A stretch of 64,000 nucleotides of DNA from Afipia massiliensis (GTDB taxonomy: Bacteria > Pseudomonadota > Alphaproteobacteria > Rhizobiales > Xanthobacteraceae), in contig NZ_JACHIJ010000002.1 in assembly GCF_014203115.1 (NCBI RefSeq), forward strand, positions 558,001 to 622,000, in the 5' to 3' direction. Of this stretch, positions 8,977 to 17,135 are shown in pieces (the first letter of the stretch is position 1; each line of letters begins with the position of its first letter). The notes beneath the pieces were generated by a model, which worked only from the letters and a program-made list of their open reading frames with translations, made no database searches and was not told where the DNA came from. The translations under genes were made by a program, and so were the position numbers.

Positions 8977-9738
8977 TTATCGCTTCGCCACCGGGAAATC
9001 GAACGCTGCATTGCCCGGCCCCGGCAGCGAAAAGTGCCACCATTCCAACCGGAAATTCACGAACCCATGCTTCGCCATCGCGCTCACCAGCGTCTCGCGC
9101 CATGTGCGCTGCTGCGGTGTGATCGTCTTCGAGCCGGTATGCGCCTTTTCGTCCGAGCAATCGTAGCCGGTGCCCATATCGACGCTCGCGTCCGGCGCGC
9201 GAAGGTTTTGCGATCCGGTGCAATCGGCATAGGCAGCTGTCGGATCGAACGGCACGACCTTCGGCACGGGCAATTGCACCAGCGTGAGATCCACCGCCTT
9301 GCCGGTCGAATGGCCGGAATGCCTCGCGATATAGCCGCGCCGGAACAGATCCTCCTTGCGCATCTTCGGATTGTAACGGCGCTGCGCCGCCGTCTCATGG
9401 CCATCCTGCGCCCAGGCATACATATCATCGACCGCGCGCTGCGGGCGATAGCAGTCATACATCTTCAGCGAGAGTCCGCGCGGCACGAGGTCCTGCTGCA
9501 CCCGCTTCAGCGCGGCGCCGACGCTGCGGGTGACGATGCACTCGCCGGCCTCGTAGCCGTCCAGCACACGCCCGACGAAATTGTTCGCCGTGGCGTAACG
9601 CATGTCCTGAAGGATGGTCGGATCGATATCGCGCAGATAGACGAAACCGGCGGGCAGCGGCTGGGCGGCAAGCGCAATACCGGCGATTGCAGCGAGCATG
9701 CCACCTGCTGCCAACATTGCTGCGAAGGCGTGTTTCAT
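8977..9738 (-). CDS. D-alanyl-D-alanine dipeptidase (M15, VanX-like)
   Basis: 253 residues with an N-terminal signal peptide (MKHAFAAMLAAGGMLAAIAG, cut near ALA-AQP), so exported. The M15D zinc ligands appear in HSGHSTGKAVDLT (SxHxxGxAxD) and LEWWHFS (ExxH). An upstream arginine, expected to stabilise the transition state, is in YDCYRPQRAV. VanX-type enzymes cleave D-Ala-D-Ala, mainly for peptidoglycan turnover outside vancomycin-resistant hosts. Length agrees with the secreted family members. A palindromic repeat lies directly upstream. Confidence 0.9.
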   Translation of the reverse strand: MKHAFAAMLAAGGMLAAIAGIALAAQPLPAGFVYLRDIDPTILQDMRYATANNFVGRVLDGYEAGECIVTRSVGAALKRVQQDLVPRGLSLKMYDCYRPQRAVDDMYAWAQDGHETAAQRRYNPKMRKEDLFRRGYIARHSGHSTGKAVDLTLVQLPVPKVVPFDPTAAYADCTGSQNLRAPDASVDMGTGYDCSDEKAHTGSKTITPQQRTWRETLVSAMAKHGFVNFRLEWWHFSLPGPGNAAFDFPVAKR

Positions 9739-9758
9739 CGTTCCACATTCGGGGTTTT

Positions 9759-9843
9759 CGTCATGGCCGGGGACTTGTTCCGGCCATCCACGTCTTGGCT
9801 ACATCCTAAAGACGTGGATGCCCGGCATAAAGCCGGGCATGAC
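9759..9843. repeat. Palindromic REP-like element, copy 1 of 'gtcatggccggg' family
   Basis: The left arm starts CGTCATGGCCGGGGACTTG and the right arm ends AAAGCCGGGCATGAC, with the shared inner part CATCCACGTCTT / AGACGTGGATG. Each arm also contains its own small palindrome, so the folded form would be cloverleaf-like. Two related copies occur at 13425-13513 and 28963-29086. Such elements are numerous in Bradyrhizobium-like genomes. This one sits between divergent genes for the dipeptidase and pyrB. Confidence 0.85.
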
Positions 9844-9980
9844 AATGGAGGGATCGCGACACCCTCGATTCTTCCCAAAAATGAAGCATTTACCCTGCCC
9901 GGACATGAGCGGGGGAAAACTCCGCAACCGCCGAATCCACCTTGCTCACCCGGGCAAGTCTGCCTATAGCTCTTGCTTTA

Positions 9981-10934
9981 ATGACAACTGCATCGAAATC
10001 GAGTTTTGTCCTCGGACACCGGCATTTGCTGGGTATCGAGGGCCTTTCCGCGGCCGACATCAGCGGCCTTCTGGACCTGTCCGAAGAGTTCGTCGAACTG
10101 AACCGGCAGGTGGACAAGAAGCGCACCAATCTGCGCGGCCGCACCCAGGTCAATCTGTTCTTCGAAGCCTCGACGCGCACGCAATCCTCGTTCGAGATTG
10201 CGGGCAAGCGGCTCGGCGCGGACGTCATGAACATGTCGGTGTCGTCCTCCTCGATCCGCAAGGGCGAGACGCTGATGGACACGGCCGTGACGCTCAACGC
10301 CATGCACCCGGACATTCTGGTGGTGCGCCATCATGCGTCCGGCGCGGTGGAACTGCTCGCCCAGAAAGTCGACGGCTCGGTCATCAATGCCGGCGACGGC
10401 GCGCATGAACATCCAACGCAAGCGCTGCTCGACGCGCTCACCATCCGCCGCAACAAGGGCCACATCGAGGGCCTGCTAGTGGCGATCTGCGGCGACGTGC
10501 TGCATTCGCGCGTCGCCCGCTCCAACATCATCCTGCTGAACGCGATGGGCGCGCGCGTGCGCGTGGTTGCGCCCTCGACCCTGCTGCCGCCCGGCATCGA
10601 GCGCATGGGCGTCGAGGTTGCGCGCGACATGCGCGAGGGACTCGAAGGCGCGGACATCGTCATGATGCTGCGGCTGCAACGCGAGCGCATGAACGGCTCG
10701 TTCGTGCCGTCAAGTTCGGAATACTTTCACTACTACGGCCTCGACCAGAAGAAGCTCGGTTATGCCAAGCCCGAAGCGCTGGTGATGCATCCCGGGCCGA
10801 TGAACAGAGGCGTCGAGATCGACTCCATCGTGGCGGACGGCGCGCAGTCGCTGATCCGCGAACAGGTCGAAATGGGTGTGGCGGTGCGCATGGCGGTGCT
10901 TGAAGCGCTCGCCCGCAACCTGCCCAACGCGTGA
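9981..10934 (+). CDS. pyrB: Aspartate carbamoyltransferase catalytic subunit
   Basis: 317 residues from ATG 9981, normal for the catalytic chain, which joins carbamoyl phosphate and aspartate in de novo pyrimidine synthesis. The carbamoyl-phosphate motif is [13 protein letters not shown], the second is [12 protein letters not shown], followed by [14 protein letters not shown] and the aspartate-side [13 protein letters not shown]. An ATG 39 bases upstream is in frame but precedes the family's usual start. The stop overlaps the next gene as GTGA. That next gene is a dihydroorotase-like protein without key ligands, the arrangement known for PyrB-PyrC' holoenzymes. Confidence 0.97.
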   Translation: MTTASKSSFVLGHRHLLGIEGLSAADISGLLDLSEEFVELNRQVDKKRTNLRGRTQVNLFFEASTRTQSSFEIAGKRLGADVMNMSVSSSSIRKGETLMDTAVTLNAMHPDILVVRHHASGAVELLAQKVDGSVINAGDGAHEHPTQALLDALTIRRNKGHIEGLLVAICGDVLHSRVARSNIILLNAMGARVRVVAPSTLLPPGIERMGVEVARDMREGLEGADIVMMLRLQRERMNGSFVPSSSEYFHYYGLDQKKLGYAKPEALVMHPGPMNRGVEIDSIVADGAQSLIREQVEMGVAVRMAVLEALARNLPNA

Positions 10935-12241
10935 AGCACATGCGCACAGATCGCCGCCCCATCCTGCTTGCCAACGCCCGCCTGATCGATCCCTCGCGCG
11001 ATCTCGACGGCCCCGGCGATGTGCTGATTGCCGACGGCACCATCCGCGACGCGCGGCGGGGCATTGGTGCTGCCGGCGTGCCCGAAGGCACAGACATTGT
11101 TAATTGCGCCGGCAAGGTCGTGGCCCCCGGCCTCGTGGATATGCGGGCCTTCGTCGGTGAGCCGGGTGCAGGCCATCGCGAGACCTTTGCGTCCGCAAGT
11201 CTCGCAGCGGCTGCGGGCGGCATCACCACCATTGTCTGCCAGCCCGACACCAAGCCGGTGATCGACAATTCCGCGACGGTGGATTTCATCCTGCGCCGCG
11301 CCCGCGACACCGCCATCGTCAACATCCATCCCATGGCCGCGCTGACCAAGGGCATGAAGGGCGAGGAAATGACCGAGATCGGCCTGCTCAAGGCGGCAGG
11401 CGCGGTCGCTTTCACCGACGGCGACAAGAGCGTGATGAATGCGCTGGTGATGCGTCGTGCATTGACCTACGCCCGCGATTTCGATGCGCTGATCGTGCAT
11501 CACACCGAAGATCCGAACCTTGTCGGTGAAGGCGTGATGAACGAGGGCGAATTCGCCTCGCGGCTGGGCCTGTTCGGAATTCCGAACGCGTCGGAAGCCG
11601 TGGTGCTGGAACGCGATATGCGCCTCGTGGCGCTGACCGGCGGGCGTTACCACGCGGCTTCGCTGACCTGCACGGACTCCCTCGACGTTCTCAAGCGCGC
11701 CAAGGACGCCGGTCTCGGCGTCAGCGCCTCAGCCTCGATCAACCACATCACGCTGAACGAAAACGACATCGGCCCCTATCGCACCTTCCTGAAGCTGTCG
11801 CCGCCGCTGCGCACCGAACAGGATCGCGCCGCGCTGGTGGCAGGCCTCGCCTCCGGCCTGATCGACGTCATCATGTCGGATCACAATCCGCAGGACGTCG
11901 AGGTGAAGCGTCTGCCGTTCGCGGAAGCAGCTCACGGCGCCATTGGTCTCGAGACCATGCTGTCGGCAGGCTTGCGCTTGGTTCATTCCGGTGAAGTCGA
12001 CCTCAAGACGCTGATCCGCGCCATGTCCACCCGCCCTGCCGAACTGCTGGGCCTACCCGGCGGTTCGCTGCGCCCGGGTTCGCCCGCCGATGTGATCGTG
12101 ATCGATCTCGATACGCCATGGGTGCTGGATCCTGCGGACCTGAAATCGCAGTGCAAGAATACGCCGTTCGACGAAGCGCGCTTCAGCGGCCGCGTCGCAC
12201 GCACCATTGTCGACGGCCGCACCGTTTATGAGCATGTGTGA
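10931..12241 (+). CDS. Dihydroorotase-like protein, probably inactive PyrC' / PyrX
   Basis: 436 residues with the amidohydrolase fold of class I dihydroorotase. Active enzymes carry DxHxH after strand 1; here that place reads [13 protein letters not shown] with no histidine. The second histidine region, normally like HICHVST, reads YHAASLTCT. The SDHNP segment keeps the Asp and His. Losing HxH should abolish binuclear metal binding. In Pseudomonas a comparable PyrC' is catalytically dead and supports assembly of PyrB. It is translationally coupled to pyrB (GTG 10931 inside the stop; ATG 10940 is an alternative). A true dihydroorotase should be encoded elsewhere. Confidence 0.9.
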   Translation: MKHMRTDRRPILLANARLIDPSRDLDGPGDVLIADGTIRDARRGIGAAGVPEGTDIVNCAGKVVAPGLVDMRAFVGEPGAGHRETFASASLAAAAGGITTIVCQPDTKPVIDNSATVDFILRRARDTAIVNIHPMAALTKGMKGEEMTEIGLLKAAGAVAFTDGDKSVMNALVMRRALTYARDFDALIVHHTEDPNLVGEGVMNEGEFASRLGLFGIPNASEAVVLERDMRLVALTGGRYHAASLTCTDSLDVLKRAKDAGLGVSASASINHITLNENDIGPYRTFLKLSPPLRTEQDRAALVAGLASGLIDVIMSDHNPQDVEVKRLPFAEAAHGAIGLETMLSAGLRLVHSGEVDLKTLIRAMSTRPAELLGLPGGSLRPGSPADVIVIDLDTPWVLDPADLKSQCKNTPFDEARFSGRVARTIVDGRTVYEHV

Positions 12242-12275
12242 ACGCGGCCTGCGCGTCCGCTCGTGTTTTTGATAA

Positions 12276-12319
12276 GCGCGCCCAGCAAAAGTGGACACCG
12301 GTTTTGCGTTCGGGCGCGC
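12276..12319. repeat. Hairpin element GCGCGCCC...GGGCGCGC
   Basis: Outer arms GCGCGCCC (12276-12283) and GGGCGCGC (12312-12319) enclose inner arms GCAAAA and GTTTTGC around GTGGACACCG. The core resembles the inner part of the hairpins at 30670 and 33320. It lies between the pyrC-like gene and plsY and could act on the shared transcript as a 3' structure. There is no T tract on the plus strand. Confidence 0.6.
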
Positions 12320-12345
12320 GTCTTGAAGAAGAGAAGTGAGGCAAC

Positions 12346-12936
12346 ATGATCGGCACTCTCCTGCTGGCGCTGGCCTTCGGCTATCTGTGCGGCTCGATCC
12401 CCTTCGGGCTGATCCTCACCAAGCTCGCCGGAACGCAAGACCTGCGCTCGATCGGCTCAGGCAACATCGGCGCAACCAATGTGCTGCGCACCGGCAACAA
12501 GGGCCTCGCAGCCGCGACGCTGATCGGCGACATGCTCAAGGGTACGGTCGCCGTGATCGCCGCCGGATATTTCGGCGGGCCTGACGCCGCGATTGCCGCC
12601 GGCGTCGGCGCCTTCGTCGGGCATCTTTTTCCGGTGTGGCTCAAGTTCAAGGGCGGCAAAGGCGTCGCCACCTACATCGGCATCCTGCTTGGCCTGTTCT
12701 GGCCTGCCGCACTGGCGTTCTGCGCGATCTGGATCGCGGTGGCGCTGATCTTCCGCTACTCGTCGCTGGCGGCCCTCGTCGCCAGTGTCGTGGTGCCGGT
12801 CATGCTGCTCTGGTCGCAACATACGGCGCTCGCTGCCGTGTTCGCGGGATTGACCGCTGTGCTGTGGATCATGCACCGCGCCAACATCACGCGGCTGATG
12901 AACGGGACCGAGGGCAAGATCGGGAAGAAATCCTGA
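12346..12936 (+). CDS. plsY: Glycerol-3-phosphate acyltransferase PlsY
   Basis: 196 residues with five predicted membrane helices. PlsY transfers the acyl group from acyl-phosphate to glycerol-3-phosphate, the first step of phospholipid synthesis. The three family motifs are present: GSIPFGLIL..., [15 protein letters not shown], and [12 protein letters not shown]. Length fits the family. The start has a GTGAGG-type ribosome binding site. It follows pyrB and the pyrC-like gene after a 104-base gap with a hairpin. Confidence 0.96.
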   Translation: MIGTLLLALAFGYLCGSIPFGLILTKLAGTQDLRSIGSGNIGATNVLRTGNKGLAAATLIGDMLKGTVAVIAAGYFGGPDAAIAAGVGAFVGHLFPVWLKFKGGKGVATYIGILLGLFWPAALAFCAIWIAVALIFRYSSLAALVASVVVPVMLLWSQHTALAAVFAGLTAVLWIMHRANITRLMNGTEGKIGKKS

Positions 12937-13046
12937 TTGTTGAGTCAGACTTTATAGTTCGTGCTTCTCACACAAGCTGAGCAAGGTGCAATTGTCTCTC
13001 GTATCGTTGGCACGCGGCAATTTCCTTTCTGGATAAGAATGCTGGG

Positions 13047-13331
13047 TTAACCTGCCTTCAGCTTCCTCGCCTTGCGCAAATCCGCATTGATGCGCGTCTG
13101 CCAGCCATCGCCGGTCTTGCGGTAGGCTTCCAGAACATCGGCATCGAGCCGCAGCTTGATCGCCTCTTTCGGCTTGTCGAGTTTCGGCCGTCCGCGCTGA
13201 CGCATGATGATGGCCACAGCGTCGGCGAGTTTCGTGCCCGGCGGAAACTTCGTCGCCCGAGCGAAATCTTCCTTCGTCCATTCCGGATTGTCGTCGTCGA
13301 ATATCACCGACTTATCTTTCTTGCGGGGCAT
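13047..13331 (-). CDS. BrnA-like antitoxin family protein, without a BrnT partner
   Basis: 94 residues from ATG 13331 (MPRKKDKSVIFDDDNPEWTKED). The second half, RGRPKLDKPKEAIKLRLD then DVLEAYRKTGDGWQTRINADLRK, matches the BrnA / DUF4415 family, whose C-terminal half is a ribbon-helix-helix DNA-binding fold. In BrnT-BrnA modules the RNase toxin precedes the antitoxin; here the bases upstream hold no BrnT-like frame and run into a palindromic repeat. It may be a solitary regulator or a remnant. Confidence 0.8.
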   Translation of the reverse strand: MPRKKDKSVIFDDDNPEWTKEDFARATKFPPGTKLADAVAIIMRQRGRPKLDKPKEAIKLRLDADVLEAYRKTGDGWQTRINADLRKARKLKAG

Positions 13332-13424
13332 GTTTCCTCGCATAGTGGAAAACCCGACGTTCAATTTATTGTTGTACCCCCAAATAATCAAGCACTCGGG
13401 CGCGATTACAAATCATCGCTCAAT

Positions 13425-13513
13425 CGTCATGGCCGGGCTCGTCCCGGCCATCCACGTCTTTACCCTTGATAGATGAGAAGATGTGGATGCCCGCGACAAG
13501 CGCGGGCATGACG
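13425..13513. repeat. Palindromic REP-like element, copy 2 of 'gtcatggccggg' family
   Basis: Arms CGTCATGGCCGGGCTCGT and CAAGCGCGGGCATGACG flank CATCCACGTCTT...AGATGTGGATG. It is 85 percent or so similar by eye to the element at 9759 and lies between the BrnA-like gene and dprA. It overlaps the upstream part of the longest dprA reading frame, which argues that the longest start is wrong. Confidence 0.85.
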
Positions 13514-13569
13514 AACGTCGGTTGTCTCGTTCCCAAACTTGCATCACACTCCCCGTCCACGGGGGCCGC

Positions 13570-14694
13570 GTGGACATCAAGACTCCAGCCACGACCAGAC
13601 TGACCGACGCACAGCGCATCGACTGGCTGCGGCTGATCCGTTCCGACAATGTCGGGCCGCGCACCTTCCGCTCCCTCGTCAATCATTTCGGCAGTGCACG
13701 CGCGGCACTCGACCGCCTGACCGGTCTGGCGCAACGCGGCGGCGCGTCCAGGGTTGGCCGCATCTGCACGCAGCTGGAGGCGGAGCGCGAGATCGACAAC
13801 AGCCGGCGGATCGGCGTCGCCCTGCTCGCGCCGGGTGAATACGGCTATCCGCCGCGCCTCGCGCTGATCGACGACTCTCCGCCGCTGCTCGGTGTGCGCG
13901 GCGTCCTCAACGTCCAGACCCAGCCCATGATCGGCATCGTCGGCTCGCGCAACGCGTCCGGCGCGGGACTCAAGTTCGCGCAAACCATCGCGCGCGACCT
14001 CGGCAGCGCGGGATTTGCCATCGCCTCGGGACTAGCGCGCGGCATCGATCAGGCCGCGCATCGCGTGACGCTCGAGACCGGCACCGTCGCCGTGCTCGCA
14101 GGCGGTCATGACAAGATCTATCCGGCTGAACATGAAGATCTGCTGGCGGCGATCATCTCGTCCGGAAGCGGCGCAATTTCCGAGATGCCGCTCGGCCACG
14201 GCCCGCGTGCGCGGGATTTTCCCCGGCGCAATCGTCTGATCTCCGGCGTCGCGCTCGGCGTCGTGATTGTCGAGGCCGCGCATCGTTCAGGTTCTCTGAT
14301 CACCGCTCGCTTCGCCAACGAACAGGGCCGCGAGGTGTTCGCCGTGCCCGGCTCGCCGCTCGATCCGCGCGCCGCCGGCACCAACGACCTCATCAAGCAG
14401 GGCGCGACACTGGTGACGGAAGCCGACGACGTCATCAACGCGGTTCAGCCGATCATGGGGCGTCCGGTCGAATTGCCGATGAGCGAATCCGATCAGCACC
14501 CGGCGATGGACGATGAGCCTGCGGCCAACGACCGCGCGCGCATCGTCAGCCTGCTCGGTCCATCGCCTATCGGCATCGACGATCTGATCCGCATGACGGA
14601 TGTTTCGGCCGCTGTGGTGCGCACCGTCTTGCTGGAGCTTGAACTCGCGGGACGGCTGGAACGTCACGGCGGTGGGATGGTGTCGCTGCTGTAA
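13570..14694 (+). CDS. dprA: DNA processing protein DprA (Smf)
   Basis: 374 residues from GTG 13570. DprA loads RecA on incoming single-stranded DNA during natural transformation, and is widely conserved even without known competence. Order: an N-terminal SAM-like helical part ([17 protein letters not shown]), the Rossmann fold with [49 protein letters not shown], and a C-terminal winged-helix part ending [15 protein letters not shown] longer frame from 13483 would begin inside the palindromic repeat, so the GTG is preferred. Confidence 0.93.
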   Translation: MDIKTPATTRLTDAQRIDWLRLIRSDNVGPRTFRSLVNHFGSARAALDRLTGLAQRGGASRVGRICTQLEAEREIDNSRRIGVALLAPGEYGYPPRLALIDDSPPLLGVRGVLNVQTQPMIGIVGSRNASGAGLKFAQTIARDLGSAGFAIASGLARGIDQAAHRVTLETGTVAVLAGGHDKIYPAEHEDLLAAIISSGSGAISEMPLGHGPRARDFPRRNRLISGVALGVVIVEAAHRSGSLITARFANEQGREVFAVPGSPLDPRAAGTNDLIKQGATLVTEADDVINAVQPIMGRPVELPMSESDQHPAMDDEPAANDRARIVSLLGPSPIGIDDLIRMTDVSAAVVRTVLLELELAGRLERHGGGMVSLL

Positions 14695-15198
14695 TCAGGC
14701 GGACTGCGATGTGATCGCGATCCCGAGAAAGATCAATCCGAGCAGTGCGAACAGCGCCCGGGCGGCGTGGGAATACTCCCATCGGTCGCGCAGCTTCGTC
14801 CAATCGGCAGATTTGGCCGGATCCGGTTTTTTCTTCTGATTAAAGAAAGCGGTACCGGCCTCCGCCAATTCCTGGTCCCGTAGCCAGATCTTGTTGACCG
14901 GTTGCGTCACCAGCCAGAAAACGAGATGCATCACGATCATTGAAGCCAGCGCGGCGAGCAGCCAGCCGAACGCCGGGCTTTCCCACCGGGTTGAAACGAC
15001 AAGGGCAGTCAAGAAGAGGATCGCGACTGGCTCGCTGATGCCGCCGATCGTGAAACCCGGATAGTAGATCGTTTGCGTGGTGAAATAGTCGTCCCGATTC
15101 AAACGCAACTTTCCCGGCCATTCGCCGACATGGGCCAGCGAGAACGAAAGCGTGGATGCGACGAGAACCAGCGTGAAGACTTGAAGGAACTGGAACAT
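14695..15198 (-). CDS. Hypothetical membrane protein (DUF1772-like)
   Basis: 167 residues with four hydrophobic helices: FLQVFTLVLVASTLSFSLAH, an ISEPVAILFLTALVVST stretch, GWLLAALASMIVMHLVFWLV, and a C-terminal ALFALLGLIFLGIAI. Between them is a polar region with WEYSHAARALFAL, a pattern seen in DUF1772-type proteins. No catalytic residues were seen. It converges on dprA with adjacent stop codons (TAA at 14694, TGA at 14695). Confidence 0.65.
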   Translation of the reverse strand: MFQFLQVFTLVLVASTLSFSLAHVGEWPGKLRLNRDDYFTTQTIYYPGFTIGGISEPVAILFLTALVVSTRWESPAFGWLLAALASMIVMHLVFWLVTQPVNKIWLRDQELAEAGTAFFNQKKKPDPAKSADWTKLRDRWEYSHAARALFALLGLIFLGIAITSQSA

Positions 15199-15284
15199 GC
15201 GTTGTCCCGCCGTTCGATCCGCCCCCGGCTTTGGGCTTCACGGCGATAACGCATGTGAGAACGCGCAGGTTCCTGCGAGAGGCT

Positions 15285-15322
15285 ATTCCGGATGGCCTTG
15301 CGTGCTGAAGGCCATCCGGAAT
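15285..15322. terminator. Perfect 15-bp stem hairpin downstream of the SDR gene
   Basis: ATTCCGGATGGCCTT and its exact reverse complement AAGGCCATCCGGAAT flank an 8-base loop. It is 12 bases past the stop codon of the leftward SDR gene and upstream of the leftward membrane protein gene, so it probably ends or trims the SDR transcript. There is no T run after it, so classic intrinsic termination is uncertain. Confidence 0.5.
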
Positions 15323-15333
15323 CGCGCGGAACA

Positions 15334-16107
15334 TTACCCGCGATAAATCGGTGCCCCGGCGGGAGACGATGTCGATCCGCCATCGACGAAAATTTCCTGA
15401 CCCTGCACATGCGCAGCATCATCGGATGCGAGGAACAGTACGGTCTTGGCGATGTGATCGGCTTCGCCCATCCGGCCGAGCGGTGTCGAACGTGAGATAC
15501 GCGCCTCAAGCGCCTGCTCCGCCTGCGGTGTCGCAATGCCCGGTCCCCATATCGGCGTGCGCGTGCCGCCCGGTGCAACGACATTGACGCGGATGCCCCG
15601 CGGCGAAAGTTCGGACGCCATCACGCGCGCCATCGCACGCACGCCGGCCTTGGTCGCCGCATAAGCCGAGTAGCCCGGATTGCCGAGCACCGAAATCACC
15701 GACCCGTTGAGAATGATCGACGCATTGTCGTTGAGATGCGGCTCGGCAGCCTGCACCGTGAAGAACACGGCCGTGAGGTTTGTCTTGATGACATTCTCGA
15801 ACGCCGCGAGCGTCGTGCCGCCCACCGGCGTGTTGCCCGCGATGCCCGCATTGGCAAACACGATGTCGAGCTTGCCGAATTTTTTCACCGCCTGCGCCAC
15901 TGCATCTTCGAGCTGCGCGACATCGGTGGCGTCGGCTTTGATGCCGAAACCGTTCGGCCCCAGTTCCGCCACTGCGGAATCGAGTCTGGCCTGATCCCGC
16001 CCCGTGATCGCCACGCGCGCCCCTTCAGCCGCGAACAACTTCGCGGTGGCGAGGCCGATGCCGCTGTTGCCGCCCGTAATGAATGCCGTTTTGCCCTTAA
16101 GCCTCAT
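15334..16107 (-). CDS. SDR family NAD(P)-dependent oxidoreductase
   Basis: 257 residues, classical short-chain dehydrogenase/reductase. The coenzyme motif is ITGGNSGIGLATA (TGxxxGxG), followed by NAGIAG, the catalytic Ser in ILNGSVISVLG, and the catalytic Tyr/Lys pair in YSAYAATKAGV. The substrate loop ends RISRSTPLGRMGEADH. The acidic or basic residue deciding NAD versus NADP follows strand 2 (VAITGRDQAR), which favours NADP(H). It is divergent from an HxlR-family regulator with a 115-base spacer, so that regulator probably controls it. Confidence 0.93.
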   Translation of the reverse strand: MRLKGKTAFITGGNSGIGLATAKLFAAEGARVAITGRDQARLDSAVAELGPNGFGIKADATDVAQLEDAVAQAVKKFGKLDIVFANAGIAGNTPVGGTTLAAFENVIKTNLTAVFFTVQAAEPHLNDNASIILNGSVISVLGNPGYSAYAATKAGVRAMARVMASELSPRGIRVNVVAPGGTRTPIWGPGIATPQAEQALEARISRSTPLGRMGEADHIAKTVLFLASDDAAHVQGQEIFVDGGSTSSPAGAPIYRG

Positions 16108-16160
16108 GGAACGCTCCTGTTTTGATTGGCTTGGTTTCTGGTTTCATAATAAAACTATTC

Positions 16161-16189
16161 TTGCTGGATAATGCTTCTAGTTCTATAAT
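16161..16189 (+). promoter_or_regulatory. Predicted sigma-70 promoter for the HxlR-type regulator gene
   Basis: TTGCTG (16161-16166) and TATAAT (16184-16189) are 17 bases apart, close to a housekeeping promoter. The heptamer ATAATGC occurs twice (16168-16174 and 16185-16191), 17 bases apart, so a dimeric regulator could bind overlapping the -10 element. The regulator start codon is at 16223. Confidence 0.5.
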
Positions 16190-16222
16190 GCAACCACAAT
16201 GTCGTGACCGGAGGGTCAAGCG

Positions 16223-16672
16223 GTGAAACGAAAGAGTCTTCAGGGCGATCTGTGCCCCATCGCGCGGACGCTGGACGCCATCGGCGACTGGTGGTCGCTG
16301 CTGATCATCCGCGATGCGCTGATCGGCGCGCGGCGCTTCAGCCAGTTTCAGAAAAATCTTGGTGTTGCGAAGAATATCCTGACAGTGCGGCTGCGCTCTT
16401 TGGTGGCGCAAGGGATCCTCGAGGTGCAGCCGGCTTCGGACGGCAGCGCCTATCAAGATTATGTGCCGACGGAGAAAGCCCGCGCGCTGTTTCCGGTGCT
16501 GGTCGCCTTGCGGCAGTGGGGTGAAGAATATGCCTTTAAACCGGGCGAAACTTGCAGTTCGCTGGTCGATCGAAAGAACGGATTACCGCTCGGCAAATTG
16601 CAGATCCGAGCCCAGGACGGCCGCTTGCTGGATCAGACCGACACCAAGGTCGTGGCTCCGGCGCCAGCCTAG
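16223..16672 (+). CDS. HxlR (MarR-like) winged-helix transcriptional regulator
   Basis: 149 residues. The N-terminus carries the HxlR signature: a Cys near the start (GDLCPIARTLDAIGDWWSLLIIRDAL), then RRFSQFQKNLGVAKNILTVRLRSLVAQGIL and the wing YVPTEKARALFPVLVALRQWGEE. The conserved Cys often senses aldehydes, quinones or thiol stress. A C-terminal extension of about 35 residues is present. It is divergent from the SDR gene and is its most likely regulator. The stop overlaps the opposite gene's stop (CTAG at 16669-16672). Confidence 0.9.
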   Translation: MKRKSLQGDLCPIARTLDAIGDWWSLLIIRDALIGARRFSQFQKNLGVAKNILTVRLRSLVAQGILEVQPASDGSAYQDYVPTEKARALFPVLVALRQWGEEYAFKPGETCSSLVDRKNGLPLGKLQIRAQDGRLLDQTDTKVVAPAPA

Positions 16673-16887
16673 AATTCGCCGGACGTCAGTCGCCGCCTGA
16701 CGAACTCATCCGCTTCGAGTTGCGCCATATCGAGCAGGTGCGCCAGCATGTCGAGACGATGGCGGCGCGAGAGCTGCGCCAGTTCCGCAATAGCCTCCGA
16801 AATGACGCCTGCCGCCTCGGCTGGACCGCCGTCCTTGGCACTTGAATCGGTCAGCAACACATCGGCGCGACTATCGCGAGCGGCCAT
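16669..16887 (-). CDS. Small conserved hypothetical protein
   Basis: 72 residues from ATG 16887, chosen because GAAGGG lies seven bases upstream. The protein opens MAARDSRADVLLTDSSAKD and continues as one long amphipathic helix (ISEAIAELAQLSRRHRLDML) with a charged end. No membrane segment, no motif of known function. It is leftward, convergent with the HxlR-type gene and divergent from topA. Confidence 0.6.
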   Translation of the reverse strand: MAARDSRADVLLTDSSAKDGGPAEAAGVISEAIAELAQLSRRHRLDMLAHLLDMAQLEADEFVRRRLTSGEF

Positions 16888-17135
16888 CCGGCATCCCTTC
16901 AAAAACCAAGGGAATCTAGTCTTTTTAAGCGTATTTTATGACCATACACGCATAAAGTGCACAACTACAAGTACTCATATTATGCAATCTACGCGCGAAT
17001 CTGGACCTAGAAACCGGCCCCCTCACCAGATCCCTATTTGACAGCGGACCCCCTTTTACCCATGTATCGGGCAAGCCAGCCTGATGGAATCTTGCGATTC
17101 CGGCCCGCGTATCCCCTATAAGTTATTGGAATCAA

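Noticed and set aside
13483-13569. Longer DprA start at ATG 13483
   Set aside because: The upstream 29 codons run through the palindromic repeat and do not match the family; GTG 13570 gives normal length.
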